Positions 58,770-64,000 of a DNA stretch of 64,000 nt are shown here, piece after piece. Within the stretch, counting starts at the first letter, position 1. Every line of letters begins with the position of its first letter. The DNA comes from Diphasiastrum complanatum (lineage: Eukaryota > Streptophyta > Lycopodiopsida > Lycopodiales > Lycopodiaceae). The stretch is from the NCBI GenBank assembly GCA_029204225.1, contig CM055109.1, positions 47,430,612-47,494,611 of the forward strand, in the 5' to 3' direction. The notes below the pieces were generated by a model. The model was given only the letters and a program-made list of their open reading frames with translations. It did no database searches and had not been told where the DNA came from. A program made the translations under genes and the position numbers.

Positions 58770-59880
58770 GCATGAATGGTACGCAACTTCTCTATTCTAC
58801 ACTTAGTCCTTAGTACTTCTAAAAGATATATGAACCTTTGTAACTATTGGAGGGAAATTTGAGAACCACCAAAATCACTACAACGGTCAAGATCACTGGA
58901 GGTACATCCTACGGACATGATCCCTTTGCTTCTTGAGCACTCTTGTTTCAAACGAAGGAATGGGTCTGCAGGCTTTCTCCACGCCCTCTCTCCTCTTCTC
59001 TCTTCATCTTCTTCCGCCTTCTGCTTTGGGACATCAAGAAATGTTGTGTGAAAGCTTACGCGGCAACGATCAGTGAGCAAACTTTAAAATATTTTGGTAA
59101 GTAGCCTCCATACCAGTTTACTTATGCTTTGAACACTTTGTCTGCAAATGAGATGGATTGATTCAGTTGCAACCTTTAGCATTCCTGTTATATCATCAAT
59201 AGCTTTGGTAGCAAGCTGCATATGAGAGGACCAAGCTCTAATTTTTAGATGCATGATTGCTTTCAATACTTGCTAGTACACGTATTGGCTATACAAGCCA
59301 GCGATGGTTGTCTGAATGCGCTTGATGATGAGCCAAATTTACAATGATGAAGGGCAGTGGTAGCGCTACCACATCTACCCATAATCACTAAGGTAGCATC
59401 ATAAGTTGCATTGAATGCTACAGCGCGAGTAAGGAGGTTCCCATTAGCGTTGCCAACACTGAGAAATAGTGCAAGAAATCGCTGACCAGCGATAAGTAGT
59501 TTGCTCTCTATCATTACTCGTTGGTTGGACAGCAAAGCATGCATTTGCTCTTCGCATATTCTTACACATACATGTTGGAAATATGTTGTTATCACGTTAT
59601 ACTGATGGTTGAAGGTACGATGATTCTAATCGATTGTCGTTTATGTGTATGTGTCTCATTATCAGATAAGAGCCACTATGATAATAGAAGTAATGATAGT
59701 ACCTGTGATTATCTCTGTCTCAAACAGTTTTACAACATAAAAGTGCACAAAGGGTCTAGGTATACTCCGATTGGCAGCAAGTATAAGGTACGTATGACAC
59801 TCAGAACATCTGCACTCCGGATTACGCTTTAAGAAGAAGACAATAAACTCTTTCGAAAGATTCTATAAACTAATAGGACT
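58770..59880. other. Not recognised
   Basis: Minus frames at 58844-59080 (Glu/Arg-rich) and 59263-59595 show no family motif. Nothing else is supported. Confidence 0.35.
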
Positions 59881-60615
59881 ACTCGTATACATGTTTCTAC
59901 GTAATGACGATTCTTAGAAATGGATACGGAAGGTCAATCTTCGCAACTACAAACTACAAACGTGATCGCTTCACAAGAATCAGTTTCGTCTACCATTTGG
60001 GTAAAAAATGCATGTATTTTTACAAGTTTCTAGTAATATGGCTCAAAACGCAGGGTACTCTCCTACGAGCACCGTACATCGTCTACTTACAGATAGGAGT
60101 GATGGGATGGCATGGATTTGCCGCAAAACTCATGTACTGGTCCAAGCCCTTACACACTCACATTGTGCTTTACGCTGTATATGGCTTATTTTCAAGTGCG
60201 TACTATGCTTTATGTAACAATTCAGACCAAAAAACCAGCAAACTGATCAGTATGGCGGATGCCCTAATACGGTATTAGCATGGCTTGGCCGAATACTTGT
60301 AAGGGAAGACTGGATTGCAATAAACTTTATTTTATATTGCAAGTTGATTAGTTGAGCTTAACGTATTTTGTACATGGATAACAACTGACATTTAACGTTG
60401 ACACCTGTCTTCCTCACTGTGCTAACTTGTGCGGTGGGATGGTGGCAGGTACCAGCTGGATGTCTTGAGATATGTTTCGCTTTACGGTGCTTTTTATAGT
60501 ACTGTATACTTTTCAGCTATGTGTTACCTTGTTAGTCTATGAATAAAGGGTTTTAAAAGGTTTTGGTCTTGACTTGTCAAGAGGAACTTTGTTCCGTTAA
60601 TCTCTCTCTCAAGCT
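59880..60615. repeat. Dispersed repeat copy 2
   Basis: 60250-60610 resembles 46860-47218 (shared 'tgtgcggtgggatggtggc' and 'ttgacttgtcaagagg'-like text), ending beside a short CT run as copy 1 does. 'gatggcatggatttgccgc' at 60108 repeats the copy 1 unit. Confidence 0.55.
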
Positions 60616-61119
60616 TTGATACCATTTTTGAAAAATGAGTACAAAAATACAGTGAACAGTCAAAAAATTTGACACAAGTTCGAAGGTCTTGATCCTCAAT
60701 ATATACGTTACGAAAGGCTTTGATAAAGAACAATTCACTATGTTTACTTAGGTGGATCATCTGCCACAACAAAACCTAGAATTAGAGTAATCAAAAAGGT
60801 GTCAAGAATGACCATATTGTTAGAAAGACTGAGATGTTAGTGACAACCATGTTTCTTACACTTCAACTTAATCCATAGGTATCATATGAGAATTGAAACA
60901 TTCGATTCACAATGAAAGTGAAAATAATATCAACCATTCACACAAGATATAATTGCATTTGATGAATGTAGACTATATCAAAAATTTACATATGAATGTA
61001 TAGAAATATTGTTGTCAGTAGTGTACAAGTCTAGAAGAACATGAAGGTGCTAGACATCTGTGTAAAAACATTTGGGCAAGCTCTCTAGAGCCACTTGTAT
61101 TGCTATCTACAATATCTAT

Positions 61120-61760
61120 GCTTGATTAGAATTTGCTCTTTTTTAGCATCTGTTTGAAGGAATTGTTTCTAAGATAGTTTTAGGCTTGGATTCATTGGAG
61201 ATTTCACAACTTTACAGTTCTATAGATTATAATCATGCAATAGATTTTTCATATATGTTTGTTGACTTATAAATCAATCTATTAATCTTATCTCTATGAA
61301 TTTGGATGCCAAAAAATTGTGCTTCACCTAGATTTGTTATTTAAAATTCGTTTAACAACGTAGATTTAACTTCCTCAATAAATTTGATTTCATTTCCAAA
61401 AAGCAATGTATCGTCAACATATAATGAAATAATGTTGTTCCTAAGCCCTTATAATAAACATCTAAATCAGAAGAGCTTGGAAAAAAGTTATGATTTACAA
61501 AGAAGGTATTAATCTTTTGAAAACATGCTCGTGAGGACTGTTTCAGTCCATATAAGACCTTATGGAGTTTGCGCACCATATGTAGAACAAGATGTGGTGT
61601 CCCATATGTACATGAAATCACACATCCAAGGAGTGTTTGATAATCAAGCAAAATTTGCAGTTGACTCAACAATATTACCATCTATACATTGCATCCTCTC
61701 ACGATTTGACTTATTGCCTATACAACCAACCCAAGAATTGCATTTCAAAAGAGAATACCA
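61120..61760 (-). pseudogene. Copia reverse transcriptase relic
   Basis: LHKVLYGLKQSSRACFQKIN then TFFVNHNFFPSSSDLDVYYK on the minus strand (61590-61440). The YVDD block is lost (LTIHCFLEMKSN). Strongly decayed on both sides. Confidence 0.8.
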
Positions 61761-61800
61761 TTTTAGATCTCATATGCCTATCATCAAATTCTCTCTCTAA

Positions 61801-62876
61801 AACTATTTGTACTTTCATTTTGGTTGAGGCCAATGATGAAGCTTTGTTTTTTTCACATGTGTACTTGATGTGTACTTGGTTTTGATGATTGATTTCTATT
61901 TGTGTTCATTAGCTCTTGCCAAGATGCAAAGCTAGTTAGATTGCCATCTCAAATCCGAGTTTGATCAACGTAGCTTTGATAGTGTGCAACCTCACATGCA
62001 TGAAGATCTTTGTAAATATTTTCAAGGTCCTAAATTTTTAACATGGTATCGGAGCTAGATCCATGCATGCTTGATAGTAGATCAATTTAGTAAAAGTTTT
62101 GAAAAACAAAATCAAGTCGAGGTCTTCTTGAGTCTCGATTGGTTTGTAGCCTCTAATACTTCTATGAAAGCAATATTTGGATCAATAGGTGCCAAATGTT
62201 GTGTGGAGTGCTCAGACCACGTGTAACATCCATTTGCTTTGATTTTGTGTACCAATCTTGTTTTTATCCATGGAGTCCAATTGACCACTTGTTGGAAAGG
62301 TCTTGAAGTATATATTGAGATGCATAAAGCTCCAAGGACTTTCGTAGTACCCTTTGAGAGTTGAGAACTGATCTTTGAGAGTAGGTAGAGGTGTCTACCT
62401 AGTGGATTTCATATCAGTAGCATCCGTTCACTTAGATCTTACGAGTTTTGACCAAAATTGTGAGATTCTCTCAAAGTTAGTCAAGCTTGGTGAAAATCCA
62501 AGACATAGTTTGTTGTCAAACCAATTCAAATTCAATCCAACTCTAAAGGTTAAAGTCTATGGATCAGAGGTTGTCCAATAGGGGCGATTGGATCTGATTT
62601 TCATGTGTTTGAAGCAAAATTTTCATGTCAAGGTTGGCTGTCAGTGCCAGTGATGGGCTTATGACACGCACTCATAAAGTTGGATCAGCATATTTCGCAC
62701 CAGCAGTGCAATGACGTGGTGGGCTCTCACACACGTAAGGGTTGAAAGATATACCACCATCTTAGATACCCTCATCCCATAAAAAGTTTTCAAGGAGCAA
62801 GGAAGTGATGGGATGAGGTCCAACTTCCAAGGCCCATAATAAATATTAATTAACTAGAATCATGATTAATTAAACT
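61801..62876 (+). other. Possible LTR/PBS junction, then unassigned sequence
   Basis: 'tttttaacatggtatcggagctagatcc' region: TGGTATCGGAGCT at 62044 looks like a tRNA-Met PBS preceded by a CA (62042-62043), so a retroelement LTR may end there. Non-coding to the V-ATPase 5' leader. Confidence 0.4.
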
Positions 62877-63048
62877 CAGATTAAGGTTCTTCTTGTTGCT
62901 GCCTCTTCTTCTTCTTCTTCTCTGTTTTTTTTTCTGCTTTTGCTGCTGCTGCTGCTGCTGCGTGAGATCTGTCGATGGTGGCGAAGATGCAGAGATAGAA
63001 AGAATTGTAGGAGAGTCAGCCACAGATCAGCGCTCTTGAGAAGCCACA
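62877..63048 (+). promoter_or_regulatory. 5' leader of the V-ATPase subunit C gene
   Basis: Pyrimidine-rich (CTT)n and (GCT)n runs at about 62903-62960, then a GC-richer stretch before the ATG in the context GCCACAATGA. Confidence 0.55.
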
Positions 63049-64000
63049 ATGACTTTCTCGCGATACCTCCTCGTCTCATTGCCTCTGCACGACTCCGCAT
63101 CGGCTACATGGACTTCATTGCAACACAGTATTTCCAAGATCGCCTTCGACACCCCTACCTACAAGGTCTGCACCTTTTCCTTCCCCAAGCTGCTCTAATA
63201 TACTGTTTCCTGGGCTTCAGCTGTTTCGTAAAGATTCGTTTCTGCTGTAAGCTCATGCACGTATGTATTTTCTTCAAGGATCTATAATTTGGAGCCTACT
63301 TTTGTGTAGGGCATATTCAGATCATGCTACATTGTTCCTGCCTAACAAGCTATGAGACGTGATGTGGAACTCTTGATCTCTGTATGAGCGCTGTGACGAT
63401 TGCTTGCTGGGTTTTAGCAATTAGGTTTTTTTATGAAGCGTCATGATTTGTAATTGAGCAGAATTATATGCGCTCCTAACTGGCCAATGCCTGATCAATG
63501 GTTTGTTTTGCAGTTGCACATTCCTGAGCTGAGGGTTGGAACTCTTGATTCTCTCTTGGCTCTCAGTGATGACCTATTGAAGGTGATTAGCTGTAAATGC
63601 AAGTATATCTGCAAAGAAGTTCCATTTCATGTGATAGTTGTGAAGGCTGGGAGATTGTAAGTTTTTTTTATCAGGCCGCATCCTGGTTGACAAGGCACAC
63701 TCCATTTTGCAGGCCAGCTCTGTTATAGAAGGTGTAACTCACAAGGTCCGCAGACAAATCGAAGAACTGGATCGAACATCCGGAATTGAAGCTGGAACCC
63801 TATCGGTCGAGGGAGTTCCCATCGATTCGTACATCACAAGGTGTTGTACTGAATCCTCTTAATTTGCGTAAGTCACTTTCTTTGCCATCGGTAAGATTCA
63901 AGTGCTGGATGTTTTCAGGTTCACCTGGGATGAAGCCAAGTACCCTGTGATGACACCTCTGAGAGAAGTTGTTGACACGATACATGAAAGTGTGTCTAAG
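63049..64000 (+). CDS. VHA-C: V-type proton ATPase subunit C, first four exons, runs off the window
   Basis: Exons 63049-63165 (39 codons), 63514-63582 (23 codons), 63713-63840 (42 codons plus 2 bases) and 63919 to at least 64000, all with GT-AG borders and agreeing phases. Translation: MTFSRYLLVSLPLHDSASA, KIAFDTPTYK, LHIPELRVGTLDSLLALSDD, VRRQIEELDRTSGIEAGTLS, VEGVPIDSYITRFTWDEAKY, REVVDTIHESVSK. This is the N-terminal part of plant subunit C (Arabidopsis DET3), full length about 370-380 residues in that family, so roughly a third is here. Subunit C sits in the stalk that links V1 to Vo and is released on reversible disassembly, known from other organisms. No stop or frameshift: this gene appears intact. 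The start is chosen because the SRYxxVSLP block begins three residues after this ATG. Confidence 0.95.

Noticed and set aside
59263-59595. Minus frame of 110 codons, considered as a universal-stress-like protein
   Set aside because: The resemblance was only a few residues (VIMGRCG); no nucleotide-binding motif.
62375-62581. 68-codon frame near the V-ATPase gene
   Set aside because: No motif and too short to support; it lies after a possible PBS and may be retroelement leader.
63106-63287. Frame starting MDFIATQYFQDRL as the start of the last gene
   Set aside because: It is out of frame with the V-ATPase text; the frame from 63049 gives SRYLLVSLPLHDSAS, which matches subunit C.

Overview
This window reads as nuclear DNA of a land plant with a transposon-rich genome. 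The evidence is: host genes with short GT-AG introns (a vacuolar ATPase subunit C gene and a RING-CH membrane E3 ligase gene); a fragment of a CC-type glutaredoxin, a class known from land plants; Ty1/copia and chromodomain Ty3/gypsy retrotransposons; hAT, CACTA, LINE and GIY-YIG fragments; and very long (CT)n tracts. I cannot place the species more closely. There are no prokaryotic genes, rRNA, tRNA or CRISPR arrays that I can support.

Layout. 1-0.9 kb: tail of a hAT transposase (minus). 0.9-4.2 kb: 5'-truncated copia A (plus), then a gypsy 3' LTR. 5.8-27.7 kb: a RING-CH gene on the minus strand. Its exon 1 (27.5-27.7), exon 2 (25.0), exon 3 (24.5-24.6) and exon 4 (5.8-5.9) join in frame, and intron 3 is about 18.6 kb long. 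That intron holds a LINE relic (7.3-7.8), a gypsy element split in two (C at 7.9-10.1 and D at 19.3-20.3), copia F (11.5-14.7, minus), gypsy E (14.7-19.3, plus) and copia B (20.3-23.3, minus). Upstream of the start codon is a non-autonomous hAT element (27.94-28.90) with a perfect 8-bp target duplication.

28.9-47.2 kb is mostly non-genic. It holds an apparently non-coding LTR pair (30.2/33.1), a CACTA TNP2 transposase relic (33.5), a copia RT relic G (35.6-36.7) whose LTR carries a minisatellite, a gypsy 5' LTR with primer-binding site (39.3-39.8), and copia H (40.80-45.97), complete at both ends with both LTRs and a TACAA target duplication. 47.3-58.5 kb is a copia relic into which a 10.4-kb Ty3/gypsy element J has inserted. 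J has two 1013-bp LTRs and a TTACA duplication. It carries gag-pol without a visible zinc knuckle or protease, followed by 4.6 kb of extra sequence. That extra sequence includes an antisense fragment of a CC-type glutaredoxin, a sense and intronless fragment of a different glutaredoxin-domain gene, a decayed coiled-coil frame and an unidentified 3' reading frame. J is the most unusual object in the window.

58.5-62.9 kb holds microsatellite, a dispersed repeat copy, a copia relic and a possible LTR/PBS junction. The right edge (63.05-64.0) is the start of the V-ATPase subunit C gene. Apart from that gene, and the RING-CH gene whose 3' exons I do not see here, almost all coding sequence is decayed transposon. 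Many of its stop codons are C-to-T (or G-to-A) changes of Gln, Arg or Trp codons, as expected for methylated repeats.
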